A DNA stretch of 64,000 bases. It comes from Leeuwenhoekiella nanhaiensis (lineage in GTDB: Bacteria; Bacteroidota; Bacteroidia; Flavobacteriales; Flavobacteriaceae). This document shows positions 54,500 to 63,873 of the stretch, piece by piece (within the stretch, counting starts at the first letter, position 1; the number at the start of each line of letters is the position of its first letter). The notes under the pieces are model-generated. The model ran no database searches, was not told the origin of the DNA, and worked only from the letters and a program-made list of their open reading frames with translations. The DNA lies in contig NZ_KZ319287.1 of NCBI RefSeq assembly GCF_002744755.1, forward strand, positions 372,001 to 436,000. The letters are read 5' to 3'. A program made the position numbers and the translations under genes.

Positions 54500-55639
54500 T
54501 TAATATGTTTTTTTAGAATTAATATTCTTAACCTTATTTAGAAATAGCGTTTCTTTATAACCAGCAAACTCTTTAAAATCTTCCGCTGAAATATCATCTC
54601 GGTACACCGAAAAATAATGATCTAGTCGCGCATTTCTCCAAAGCAGGACCCAAGAAATTCCACTATTTTTTATACCTGGATACAAGGTTTTTGTCCACCA
54701 GTTTTTATCATTTCCAGGCCTCGTATTTCCTGTTTCAGTAAGTGCAAAGGGTTTATTTTGACGGGCGGCCTTTTCCTTAAGTATCAAAAGGTTATTTTGA
54801 ATAGTCGCTATAAAGGTATCCTTATCACCATAATTATAAATATCAACCCCAAGGATATCTACATATTGATCGCCCGGATAATAGGTGTCAAATTCTTCTG
54901 GCGAACTCAATGTATTCGGGGCATAGGCAAAGAGCAAATTATTTACCTCGTTTTCTTGTAATAGTTGAAAGGTCTCTTGCCATAAGCTTTTGTAATCCTC
55001 AGGACTGCAATTTCCTTTGCCCCACCAAAACCAACTTCCATTCATTTCATGGAACGGTCTAAAAATTACAGGAATGAAATTGCCTTTTTTTGATTTTAAG
55101 GATTTAAAAAAGTTTGAGAGGTTAGTTACCCAGCCTTCGTAACGTTTTCTATATTCCCCACCTTTTAAAATTTCTTTTACAGTGGCCGTGGTATCCCAAG
55201 AGCTCCCTAATGATTTGGGATTGTCTAAATGCCAACTAAATGTAATTATCGCACCATCGTTGTGTAGTTTTTGTATATGCTTTCGCATTACATTAAATGC
55301 TACCGTGTCTAAATTGTACTCTAGACCAAGTTCAATGTGGCCTAAATCATAACCATGTACCGCTGGCATTTTACCGCTAACCATTGCGATGTCACTTTGT
55401 AAAGTATTAGGAGTGTCGCTCTGATCCCAGTTAATTCCGTACATAGTTGCATCTTGATGGCCGAAAGCGATGCCTTTGTATGGGATCTCTTTTAAGCGTT
55501 GCAGCAGAATTTTTGAAGTTAAATCAGCATTAGGATTTGCTGTTTTTATGGTATCAAAATTTGCATTTTTTAATCCTGAACACGACGTTAGTATTAAAAA
55601 GCTGCAAAATAATATTATAAATTTGAATAAAATATTCAT
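54500..55639 (-). CDS. GH26 mannanase or mannobiohydrolase lipoprotein
   Basis: This 379-residue lipoprotein has the lipobox LILTSC with C20 followed by SGLKN; the lack of acidic residues after Cys suggests it may stay on the periplasmic side. GH26 motifs: GIAFGHQDATMYG, PAVHGYDLGHIE, AIITFSWHLDNP, VIFRPFHEMNGSWFWWG with acid/base E198, and ALTETGN with nucleophile E302. In Bacteroides the equivalent periplasmic GH26 releases mannobiose for the epimerase/GH130 module, and it leads that operon here too. It is the first gene of the minus-strand operon; the 17-bp repeat at 55664-55680 lies just upstream. Confidence 0.88.
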   Translation of the reverse strand: MNILFKFIILFCSFLILTSCSGLKNANFDTIKTANPNADLTSKILLQRLKEIPYKGIAFGHQDATMYGINWDQSDTPNTLQSDIAMVSGKMPAVHGYDLGHIELGLEYNLDTVAFNVMRKHIQKLHNDGAIITFSWHLDNPKSLGSSWDTTATVKEILKGGEYRKRYEGWVTNLSNFFKSLKSKKGNFIPVIFRPFHEMNGSWFWWGKGNCSPEDYKSLWQETFQLLQENEVNNLLFAYAPNTLSSPEEFDTYYPGDQYVDILGVDIYNYGDKDTFIATIQNNLLILKEKAARQNKPFALTETGNTRPGNDKNWWTKTLYPGIKNSGISWVLLWRNARLDHYFSVYRDDISAEDFKEFAGYKETLFLNKVKNINSKKTY

Positions 55640-55663
55640 TTATTTTTAATAAATTTTAATGTA

Positions 55664-55680
55664 AATGATAAAATAATATA
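55664..55680. promoter_or_regulatory. Repeated 17-bp site, divergent GH26/AraC control region
   Basis: AAATGATAAAATAATAT occurs here and, identically, at 57830-57846 upstream of the mannan susC. A related core, ATAAAATAAT, lies at 55818-55827 near the AraC start. It is a candidate binding site for the AraC regulator, though the low complexity calls for caution. Confidence 0.4.
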
Positions 55681-55844
55681 GATTTTGTTTTGTCATCCAT
55701 AAATTATCTTTAAAATTACCTAGATTGTATTATTGTTAATATTTCTTCAAAATGTTAATGATTTCCAAAATTACCGTCAATCTAATTATTGGATTAATAG
55801 AATTTTGTCATTTCATAATAAAATAATTTCTAAAAAGACTTTTA

Positions 55845-56717
55845 ATGCAAAAAGACATACACAGGGAAATAACTCCACTAGCTCCTGAAGACAGTTTTTT
55901 AGTATTTGATAGAATAAAAGATGATTTTGATTTTCCAATTCATTTTCACCCAGAATTTGAGTTGAATTTTATCTTAAACGGCGAGGGCGTGCGGCGTATT
56001 ATTGGCGATCATTTGAGTGAAATAGATACTATTGAGCTCGTTTTGGTGGGGCCTAATTTGCAACATGGTTGGGAAATATATAAATGTAAGAATCAAAATA
56101 TTCACGAAATCACAATACAGTTTCACAATGATTTATTTGACGACCGACTTCTTAGTAGGAGAATCATGAAACCGATTAAAGATATGTTTGAGCGCTCAGC
56201 GCATGGTATCTTATTTTCAAAAAAAATAGCTGAAGAGATTAAACCAAAGATTTTAAAACTCTCAAAGATTGATAGTATTGATTATTTTCTAGAGCTTATA
56301 TCCATCCTACACGATTTAGCAAATTCAAGAAACCAGCAACTATTATCAACGTATATATCAGAAAATAAGAATTTTGAGAATAGCGATAAAATCAAAAAAA
56401 TTTACGAATACGTTCAAAACAATTATCAAAATAAAATGAGCCTCAATGAAATTTCGGATTTGGTAAATATGAGTCCGGTTTCGTTTAATCGATTTATAAA
56501 AAAGCGTACCGGTAAAACATTCATAGAATATGTTAATGACACACGTATAGGCTATGCTTCAAGATGGTTGATTGAAAAGGAGTTGAGTATAGCTGAGATT
56601 GCATTTAAATGTGGCTTTAATAATATAGCGAATTTTAATAGGGTTTTTAAAAAAACAAAAAACTGCACTCCCAGCCAGTTCAGACAAGAATTTAGTGGGA
56701 TAAAAAGAGTTTTATGA
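55845..56717 (+). CDS. AraC-family transcriptional regulator of the mannan PUL
   Basis: This 290-residue protein has an N-terminal cupin-like sensor (about 15-90, FPIHFHPEFELNFILNGEG with the usual HxHxxxE-like pattern) and a C-terminal AraC domain (about 187-285) with MSLNEISDLVNMSPVSFNRF as the first HTH and LSIAEIAFKCGFNNIANFNR as the second. It is soluble, so it senses a cytoplasmic sugar, plausibly mannobiose, mannosyl-glucose or a phosphorylated product. It lies between the two arms of the mannan PUL and overlaps the GH5_2 start by 4 bp (ATGA). This differs from the membrane regulators of the other two PULs in the window. Confidence 0.88.
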   Translation: MQKDIHREITPLAPEDSFLVFDRIKDDFDFPIHFHPEFELNFILNGEGVRRIIGDHLSEIDTIELVLVGPNLQHGWEIYKCKNQNIHEITIQFHNDLFDDRLLSRRIMKPIKDMFERSAHGILFSKKIAEEIKPKILKLSKIDSIDYFLELISILHDLANSRNQQLLSTYISENKNFENSDKIKKIYEYVQNNYQNKMSLNEISDLVNMSPVSFNRFIKKRTGKTFIEYVNDTRIGYASRWLIEKELSIAEIAFKCGFNNIANFNRVFKKTKNCTPSQFRQEFSGIKRVL

Positions 56718-57697
56718 TTATTAAGATGCGTTTTGGATATTTCTTTATACCGGTTTTTTTAATCTTTTTTTTTAGTTGCCTTTGTAATTTATATGCTCAG
56801 CAGGAACTAAATCCTGTTGAAAAATACGGGAGATTAAGCTTTAAAGATGGACGTCTCAGGGATACGCGTGATAATATAATCGTGCTCAGGGGCATGTCGT
56901 TGTTTTGGAGTCAGTGGCAACCTCAATTTTATAATGAAGATACGGTAAAAAACTTAAGGGATTTTTGGAAAGTAAATGTCGTGCGTGTCGCTATGGGTAT
57001 AGAACACGGTGGTTATCTGGAAAACCCTAGAGAAGAGAAAAAAAAAGTGTTTAGTGTAATTGAAGCAGCGATCAAATACGGTATCTACGTGATTGTAGAC
57101 TGGCACGACCATCACGCTGAAGATCATCTTCAACAGTCAAAAGAATTCTTTAAGGAATTGAGCGCTAAATATGGTCAAGTACCTAATCTAATTTATGAAA
57201 TTTATAATGAACCGCTTAATGTATCCTGGACAGAGGTACTCTTGCCTTATCATCAACAAATAATTACCACAATACGAAAAAATGATAGTGAAAATCTTAT
57301 AATTTGTGGAACTCCTAATTGGTCTCAGGGTGTTTTAGAAGCTTCAAAAAATCCTTTAGAGGGTTTTAATTTGGCATACACTCTTCACTTTTATGCCGGT
57401 ACTCATAGTGCAAAGCTTAGAAATCAAGTAAGTGAAGCTTTAAAAACTGGGATGTCCATATTTGTTACAGAATTTGGTACTACACTCGCTGATGGGGATG
57501 GACAGGTATTTTATAAAGAATCAAACATCTGGTTAGATTTTATGACCAATAATCAGATTTCCTGGTGTAATTGGTCAATATCTAATAAAGCCGAGGCATC
57601 TTCTGCCCTATTACCCCAATCTGCTAGTAGTGATTTAAATAACCCAAGGTATTTTAGCGAATCAGGTTATTTTATTTATAATAGACTTACTCATTAA
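56714..57697 (+). CDS. GH5_2-type endo-beta-1,4-glucanase
   Basis: This 327-residue protein starts at 56714 with an ATGA overlap with the AraC gene; an ATG at 56726 (MRFGYFF) is also possible. The signal peptide ends near NLYAQQ. The GH5 barrel shows VVRVAMGIEHGGYLENP, YVIVDWHDHHAE, LIYEIYNEPLNVSW with acid/base E166, LHFYAGTH and IFVTEFGTT with nucleophile E253, plus SWCNWSISNKAEASSAL, a hallmark of subfamily 2. It cleaves beta-1,4-glucosyl bonds, so it fits glucomannan rather than pure mannan. Its coupling to the regulator gene implies constant low expression of both. Confidence 0.87.
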   Translation: MIIKMRFGYFFIPVFLIFFFSCLCNLYAQQELNPVEKYGRLSFKDGRLRDTRDNIIVLRGMSLFWSQWQPQFYNEDTVKNLRDFWKVNVVRVAMGIEHGGYLENPREEKKKVFSVIEAAIKYGIYVIVDWHDHHAEDHLQQSKEFFKELSAKYGQVPNLIYEIYNEPLNVSWTEVLLPYHQQIITTIRKNDSENLIICGTPNWSQGVLEASKNPLEGFNLAYTLHFYAGTHSAKLRNQVSEALKTGMSIFVTEFGTTLADGDGQVFYKESNIWLDFMTNNQISWCNWSISNKAEASSALLPQSASSDLNNPRYFSESGYFIYNRLTH

Positions 57698-57829
57698 GGT
57701 TTTAGAATTTATTTTATCAAATTTTTAAATACTGCTATTCTCAAAAAATGCAGTGATATCCTACCTTATCTTAATATTCTGGATTACTTATTCTTACGCC
57801 TTTTAGATATTCGAAAAAATATCATTATT

Positions 57830-57846
57830 AAATGATAAAATAATAT
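57830..57846. promoter_or_regulatory. Repeated 17-bp site upstream of mannan susC
   Basis: AAATGATAAAATAATAT is identical to 55664-55680, 134 bp before the susC start. Together the two copies would place both arms of the mannan PUL under one regulator. Confidence 0.4.
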
Positions 57847-57979
57847 TAACAAAAGCTTAACCATCCTCATAATTTTGATAATGAAATATTATGGGTAAAT
57901 ATTTGTCGAAGCCCTAATAAATAAACGGGTATTTTATCAAACTCATAATATTAGTATCAATTCAACAATTTTCTCAATA

Positions 57980-60900
57980 ATGCAAAAAAAAATAATCAAA
58001 CGTCAAGGCGGTATGAAACGTATAAGTAAGATGATCACTTTTGCGCTATTCTGTCTATTAACTCAGTTAAGCTTGGCTCAACAAAATGTAGTAGAAGGAA
58101 CAGTAACAGATCAAAACGGAAATCCACTGCTGGGTGTAAATGTTATACAAAAAAATACTAGTAACGGTACGGCTACAGATTTTGACGGAAACTTTCAACT
58201 CAATGTACCTCAGGATGGCATTCTTGTATTTAGTTTCATTGGATTTGAAACTAAGGAAGTTGCTGTTGATCAGAGACAAAGAGTTGATGTTGCGCTGTCT
58301 GAAGATTCTGAAAGTTTGGATGAAGTTGTCCTAATTGGTTACGGAACGCAACAGCGACAAGATGTTAACGGATCAGTATCTAGTATTGAATCTGACGAAA
58401 TCGAAAATATTCCGCAGGTAAGTATAGACCAATTGATGCAAGGCCGAGCCTCTGGGGTTACCATTAGTCAAAACTCAGGAAAGCCTGGAAGCGCGGTTTC
58501 GGTTAGGATAAGAGGTATAACTTCAATTACTGGGAATAACGAACCATTATATGTAATTGATGGTGTGCCTATATCTGGTGATTCACGTAATACCAGTACA
58601 AGTGGGCGGACAGCAGCAGCAGACTTTGGGGGGAACGGACAGACAGGTACAAGTCCATTGGCCGGATTAAACCCTAATGATATTGAGTCTGTTGATATAC
58701 TTAAGGATGCTTCAGCTACTGCAATTTACGGTTCACGAGGTGCGAATGGTGTTGTAATTATAAAAACTAAGACAGGAAGTCGGAATAAAGCAGGTTCTTT
58801 GAAATACAATACCTATTATGCTCTTCAAGAACCCCAAAAATTGCTGGATGTAATGGATCTTCCTACTTACGCCCGACTACAAAATGCATTGGCTGTAGAG
58901 TATGGGACTGAACCACGAATTGAATTTACAACGATTGAGAATCTGGGAGATGGCACTGATTGGCAGGATGAGGTATTCCAACAAGCTATTTTAAAGAGTC
59001 ATCAAATTTCTTATTCACAAGGATATGAGAAAGTAAACTACCTTATTTCTGGTAGTTACTTAGATCAGGAAGGAACCGTCTTGGGCTCTGGCTTTGATAG
59101 ATTGACTGTACGGGCGAATATTGATGGCAATTTAAAAGATTGGCTGAAGGTAGGTGCTAACCTTACTGCAAGTAGAACAAGTGAAGATATCACATTAAAT
59201 AGTAATCGTAATGGTATTGTCAGTTTGGGGTTACTTCAGGCTCCAGATGTGGCGGTGCGTAATCCAGACGGTTCTTTTGCTGGACCGCCAGATGAACCAG
59301 GGGCAATTGAAGGCAGTATCAATCCCGTAGCTTTAGCACTGGAAAGAAGTAATTTCTTACTCACCTATAATTTACTGGGTAATTTCTATTCTGAGTTTAC
59401 CCTTATAGATGGTCTAACATTTAGGAATGAAATAGGAGGTAATTTAACATTTGGCACAAACACTCAATTCACTCCAACTTACGAATGGGGGAGATTTGTC
59501 AATGAAAATGCAACGTTATTTGAAAAAAGGGAGAAAAGTCATTTTTGGATTATTAAAAATTATTTTAATTATTCAAAAAACTTTGGAGATCATAACCTAA
59601 ATGTTTTGTTAGGTCAAGAAGCACAGGAGTCCTTCTGGGAAGGTATTCAGGCTCAAGGTCAGGGCTTTGTCAATAATGACATTCAGACCCTTAATAATGC
59701 AAATTCAATAGTAAGCTACGATGCCTATCAAGGCAGCACTGCTTTAAATTCATACTTCGGAAGAGCAAACTATTCATTCAAGAATAAATACAGTTTAACA
59801 GCAACCTTGAGGGCAGATGGCTCCTCTAAATTTGATCCTCAAGGAGGTAAGCAATGGGGTTATTTTCCATCATTTGCGACATCTTGGAAATTGTCAAATG
59901 AACCATGGATGGAAAGCTTTAACGAGACGGTTGATAATATTAGATTGAAAGCAGGGTATGGTGTTGTAGGTAATCAGGGGATTGCAAACTATCTTTATGG
60001 CTCTAGCTTAAACAATACTCCTACGGGCATAGGACTTGGATATTTAGTTAATAATATTCCAAATCCCGATTTAAAATGGGAAGAAACCAGACAAACCAAT
60101 TTAGGGATAGAGTTTACACTTTTGGATAACCGATTCAATGCTACAATCGAGGTGTATAATAAGGTTTCAAAAGACTTTTTATACCAGTTACCTCTGCCAG
60201 TCTTCCTAACTGGGCCTGATAATTATTTAGGAGGAATTTCTGCTCCTTTTGTCAATCTGGGTGAAATGAATAATAAGGGTATTGATGTTTCTATGGGTTA
60301 TTCAACTTTACAGACTAAAGATTTCTCATGGTCAACCAATTTCAATATATCTCATTACAGAAATGAAGTAACGGAACTTTATAACGAAAGTCTGGAAGTT
60401 TTACGTTCTGTTACAACTGGGTTTTTATCATCTCCAATTACCAGAACAGTTGAAGGTGAGCCTTTAGGGAAATATTGGGGTTATAAAGTTGCCGGAATAT
60501 TTAGAACCCAGGAAGATATTGATGGAGCGCCTGTTCAATTTGGGATCCCGTTTTCTGATGAACTAGGTGATAACAGCCTCGGTGATATTCAATATGTTGA
60601 TGTAAATGAGGATGGTGTTATTGATGAAAAAGACAGAACCTATATTGGTAACCCTCACCCAGACTTCACATTTGGATTTACCAATAACTTTAAATACAAA
60701 AATTTTGATCTTAGTATATTCCTACAAGGATCTTATGGTAATGATCTATTGAATTTGACACGAAAGGAAACGGTTGGTCTCTCTAGATTATATACAAATC
60801 AACTAAATATAGCGCAGGATTACTATACCCCAGATAATATTGATGCTGCTTTTCCAAGACCAAGAAGGGGAGATGATAATCAAAATTTATTTATTTCAGA

Positions 60901-61162
60901 TCGGTATGTTGAAGATGGGTCATACTTGAGAATACAAAATGTTAGTCTGGGCTATAATCTCCCTCAAACCTTTTGTCAAAAATTTTACCTATCAAATCTT
61001 AAGGTTTATGGTACTATACAAAACCTTTACACTTTTACAAATTATTCTGGATATGACCCGGAGATAGGATCATTTAATGGTGATGCACTGCAAATGGGGG
61101 TTGATCGAGGGAGATACCCAATACCCAGAACATTTACTCTAGGTTTAAATGTTGAATTTTAA
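57980..61162 (+). CDS. SusC-like TonB-dependent transporter (mannan PUL)
   Basis: This 1060-residue protein starts at 57980; the ATG at 58013 (MKRISKMITF) also gives a good signal peptide ending near LSLAQ. A carboxypeptidase-like domain (about 36-115, VEGTVTDQNGNPLLGVNV) leads to a plug with VVLIGYGTQQRQDVNGSVS and a motif SATAIYGSRGANGVVIIKTK, then the barrel ending FTLGLNVEF. It belongs to a different SusC branch from the other two in the window (extra Ser/Thr-rich loop near residue 205-220, DSRNTSTSGRTAAADFGG). It imports manno-oligosaccharides by inference from the surrounding genes. Confidence 0.9.
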   Translation: MQKKIIKRQGGMKRISKMITFALFCLLTQLSLAQQNVVEGTVTDQNGNPLLGVNVIQKNTSNGTATDFDGNFQLNVPQDGILVFSFIGFETKEVAVDQRQRVDVALSEDSESLDEVVLIGYGTQQRQDVNGSVSSIESDEIENIPQVSIDQLMQGRASGVTISQNSGKPGSAVSVRIRGITSITGNNEPLYVIDGVPISGDSRNTSTSGRTAAADFGGNGQTGTSPLAGLNPNDIESVDILKDASATAIYGSRGANGVVIIKTKTGSRNKAGSLKYNTYYALQEPQKLLDVMDLPTYARLQNALAVEYGTEPRIEFTTIENLGDGTDWQDEVFQQAILKSHQISYSQGYEKVNYLISGSYLDQEGTVLGSGFDRLTVRANIDGNLKDWLKVGANLTASRTSEDITLNSNRNGIVSLGLLQAPDVAVRNPDGSFAGPPDEPGAIEGSINPVALALERSNFLLTYNLLGNFYSEFTLIDGLTFRNEIGGNLTFGTNTQFTPTYEWGRFVNENATLFEKREKSHFWIIKNYFNYSKNFGDHNLNVLLGQEAQESFWEGIQAQGQGFVNNDIQTLNNANSIVSYDAYQGSTALNSYFGRANYSFKNKYSLTATLRADGSSKFDPQGGKQWGYFPSFATSWKLSNEPWMESFNETVDNIRLKAGYGVVGNQGIANYLYGSSLNNTPTGIGLGYLVNNIPNPDLKWEETRQTNLGIEFTLLDNRFNATIEVYNKVSKDFLYQLPLPVFLTGPDNYLGGISAPFVNLGEMNNKGIDVSMGYSTLQTKDFSWSTNFNISHYRNEVTELYNESLEVLRSVTTGFLSSPITRTVEGEPLGKYWGYKVAGIFRTQEDIDGAPVQFGIPFSDELGDNSLGDIQYVDVNEDGVIDEKDRTYIGNPHPDFTFGFTNNFKYKNFDLSIFLQGSYGNDLLNLTRKETVGLSRLYTNQLNIAQDYYTPDNIDAAFPRPRRGDDNQNLFISDRYVEDGSYLRIQNVSLGYNLPQTFCQKFYLSNLKVYGTIQNLYTFTNYSGYDPEIGSFNGDALQMGVDRGRYPIPRTFTLGLNVEF

Positions 61163-61175
61163 AAAATAAATTACG

Positions 61176-62726
61176 ATGAAATATATAAAGTATAACAAAC
61201 TGTTTTTACTGTTTTTGGTGTTTTTTTCGCTGGTATCTTGTGACGATGAATTCTTAGAAAGACCACCAGAAGACGGTATTGCTTTAGACAATTTTTATTC
61301 AAGTGAAGAAGAACTAGTAGCTAATACAAATAGCCTTTATGGAGCAGTATGGTTTAATTTCAATACTAAGGCATTTTGGTCAATTACAGAGTTGAGCGGT
61401 GGTAACGCACGTACTTTCTCTGGGGACGTAGTAAACTTTTTCAACTTCTCAATAACAGGCGATAACACTGTTTTAGCCGATGGTTGGGGTTCTCTATGGG
61501 GTGTCATTGCTCAATCAAATGCAATAATAAATTTTACTGAAAGTAGAGTAAGTCCATCGGTTTCTCAGGAAGCAGTAAACAATACAATAGGTGAAGCACA
61601 TTTTATGCGAGCGGTTGCTTATTTTTATTTGGTTAGGATTTGGGGATCAGTGCCCATAATTGAAAATAATCTAGATTATGTCTACGATCCTCAGATCCCT
61701 AAAAACCGAATAGAAGACATTTACGAGTTTATAGAGCGTGATCTTCAGTTTGCAATTGATAATTGCTATCCAAAGGTGCGCGGTGGTAATTATTTAGCAA
61801 ATGCCCACGTCTCAAGCGGTTCTGCTAAAGCATTAAAGGCAAAAGTTCACCTCTATCAAGAGGAATACGATCTAGCACGACAACTAAGCCAAGAAGTAAT
61901 TGCGAGCGAAGAATTTCAATTACTTGATGATTACAATAATCTATTTTTAACAGAGTTCAACAATAATGAAGAATCTATTGCAGCTATGCAGTGGACATCT
62001 CAGGGTTATGGTGTAGGTAATGCAATGCAGGCTTCTTTTGCTATAAGTAGCGCCATAACTGGTACCGGGGATGGTTATGGAGTGATAGGGCCAACAATTG
62101 ATTTGCAGGAAGCTTATGAAGATGGTGATGAACGTAGAAAGGCAACTATAATGCTTGCCGGAGATTTTTATCCCAACATCAGGGCAGCTGATGGGGGCTA
62201 CACAGTACCAGATGATATAAATGCTCAGAACACAAAAGCAGGTATTAAAAAATATGTGGTTGGTACACCAGCTGATAACAATGGTAATTCTGCAACGCAG
62301 GCTGCATCTAACAATACCTACATAATGAGGTATGCCGATGTATTATTAATTAATGCCGAAGCAATTTTGGCAGGTGCTGCTTCAACAAGTGATGTTCAGG
62401 CGCTTGAATCTTTTAATAGTGTACGTTTACGGGCAGGTCTGGGTAGTCTGCCTTCAATTACACTTGATGATATTTTACAAGAACGTAGAATTGAATTTGC
62501 TATAGAGGGGGATTATTGGTTTGATTTAGGACGAATCGACCGTCAAACAGCCATTAATATTATAAGCAACCAGGAAAGAGGAACTTATAGTAATGAAGAA
62601 CCACCTGAAATATTTACAGAGATGTATACTCCGGAAGCAGACGATTTCCTGTTGCCCTATCCTGCAACAGACGTGGCTTTAAATCCAAGACTGCTTGAAG
62701 AACCAGTTCCTTATGAGTTTAATTAA
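61176..62726 (+). CDS. SusD-like glycan-binding lipoprotein (mannan PUL)
   Basis: This 516-residue lipoprotein has the lipobox FSLVSC with C22 followed by DDEFLERPP. SusD features: EAHFMRAVAYFYLVRIWGSVP (about 145-165), AKALKAKVHLYQEEYDLAR, YIMRYADVLLINAEAILAGA, FNSVRLRAGL and ILQERRIEFAIEGDYWFDLGR. This C-terminal form (ERRIEFAxEGxRWFDL) is the common SusD/RagB type, unlike the shorter ELYWEGQRR form of the other two SusDs here. It sits 13 bp after susC and forms its lid. Confidence 0.9.
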   Translation: MKYIKYNKLFLLFLVFFSLVSCDDEFLERPPEDGIALDNFYSSEEELVANTNSLYGAVWFNFNTKAFWSITELSGGNARTFSGDVVNFFNFSITGDNTVLADGWGSLWGVIAQSNAIINFTESRVSPSVSQEAVNNTIGEAHFMRAVAYFYLVRIWGSVPIIENNLDYVYDPQIPKNRIEDIYEFIERDLQFAIDNCYPKVRGGNYLANAHVSSGSAKALKAKVHLYQEEYDLARQLSQEVIASEEFQLLDDYNNLFLTEFNNNEESIAAMQWTSQGYGVGNAMQASFAISSAITGTGDGYGVIGPTIDLQEAYEDGDERRKATIMLAGDFYPNIRAADGGYTVPDDINAQNTKAGIKKYVVGTPADNNGNSATQAASNNTYIMRYADVLLINAEAILAGAASTSDVQALESFNSVRLRAGLGSLPSITLDDILQERRIEFAIEGDYWFDLGRIDRQTAINIISNQERGTYSNEEPPEIFTEMYTPEADDFLLPYPATDVALNPRLLEEPVPYEFN

Positions 62727-62735
62727 AAAACAGTG

Positions 62736-63794
62736 ATGATGAAGAAAATTAAATTTTTTAAACAGCAAATCAGTTGCGGCGGTATTCTAATACTAGCCCT
62801 AATGTTAAGCCTGGGGTTAACCTCTTGTCAGCCCGATGATACAGGTGGTCTAGAAGCAACCGGCCCACCTAGTATAACAAGTGTGGCCCTTACAGCAAGA
62901 GACTCTACCACTACAGTAGGACTTCGTCAAAATTCCTATACCATTTATGGAGAAAACTTAGCCACGACTCAAGAGGTTTATTTTAATGACACGGAAGCCT
63001 ATTTTAACCCAACATTGGTTACAAATAATGTTATTATTACAAGTATCCCTGAAGATGCACCCTACTTTGACGCCAGCGATGAGTTGCGTGTAGTTACATC
63101 AGAAGGTGTTGCGACAACTTTCTTTATGATTGAGCAACCAGCTCCTAGAATTACTTCATTTGCGCCATTGGCAGCAAGTGCCGGGGATATTGTTACCATT
63201 CAAGGTGAGATTTTTGAAGGTCTTGAATCCGTGCGATTTGGAGATGTTGAGGCTGAAATAGTTTCATCTACCACTACGGAAATACAGGTTGCAGTACCTG
63301 AAGGAATCGTACAGGCCTTTTTGTTTGTAGAAACAGCAGGGGGCATATCCCAGAGTACGCAATCCTTCGGATTTAAATTTGTGGTTTATGACGATGCATT
63401 AGCTCAAAGCTGGTGGATTGGGGGTTGGTCTGGTTCAGAAGATTTTGAAAGTACTGAGCGTGTAAAACGAGGTGATTTCTCGATCAAGAGAACCTATGAG
63501 GGAGGTTACTCAGGTTTTCAAATTGGCAATGGTGGTGCCACCATTGATCTTGCTGATAAGCAAGCCGTTAAAGTATCTATATATGGAGGAGAAGGAATCA
63601 ACGATGTAAAACTCGTATTAAACGGAAATTATGACGCAGGTGCAGTAATAACTATCAATCAGGGAGAATGGAACGATTTTACAATACCATTGTCACAATT
63701 GGGCTCTCCAGCTACACTTAACGAGATTGTCATTCAGGAATTTAGTGGTGCTGCCCCATCAGTAATTTATATAGATGACCTGGGATTGATTTAG
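62736..63794 (+). CDS. IPT/TIG-domain surface glycan-binding lipoprotein
   Basis: I take the ATG at 62736 (MMKKIKFFKQ). The 352-residue lipoprotein has the lipobox LGLTSC with C31 followed by QPDD. Two IPT/TIG-type Ig-like domains follow: GPPSITSVALTARDSTTTVGL to about 130, and PAPRITSFAPLAASAGDIVTIQG to about 210. A C-terminal beta-sandwich (about 225-352, SWWIGGWSGSEDFESTERVKRG, then a Trp/Asp pattern and IYIDDLGLI) looks like a galactose-binding-like carbohydrate module. This is the third gene after susCD, the usual place for a surface glycan-binding protein (SGBP) of mannan PULs. A terminator follows at 63822. Confidence 0.82.
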   Translation: MMKKIKFFKQQISCGGILILALMLSLGLTSCQPDDTGGLEATGPPSITSVALTARDSTTTVGLRQNSYTIYGENLATTQEVYFNDTEAYFNPTLVTNNVIITSIPEDAPYFDASDELRVVTSEGVATTFFMIEQPAPRITSFAPLAASAGDIVTIQGEIFEGLESVRFGDVEAEIVSSTTTEIQVAVPEGIVQAFLFVETAGGISQSTQSFGFKFVVYDDALAQSWWIGGWSGSEDFESTERVKRGDFSIKRTYEGGYSGFQIGNGGATIDLADKQAVKVSIYGGEGINDVKLVLNGNYDAGAVITINQGEWNDFTIPLSQLGSPATLNEIVIQEFSGAAPSVIYIDDLGLI

Positions 63795-63821
63795 ACTTTT
63801 ATCCACTAATTATATTCAAAG

Positions 63822-63868
63822 TATTCCCTGTTTAAGCAATTTAAGCAGGGAATATTATTTTAATTTTT
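63822..63868 (+). terminator. Terminator after the SGBP gene
   Basis: TATTCCCTG (63822-63830) and CAGGGAATA (63846-63854) form a perfect 9-bp stem with a 15-nt loop, then TTATTTTAATTTTT. It lies 6 bp before the GH27 start and may reduce expression of the enzyme genes below susCD. Confidence 0.7.
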
Positions 63869-63873
63869 ATACT

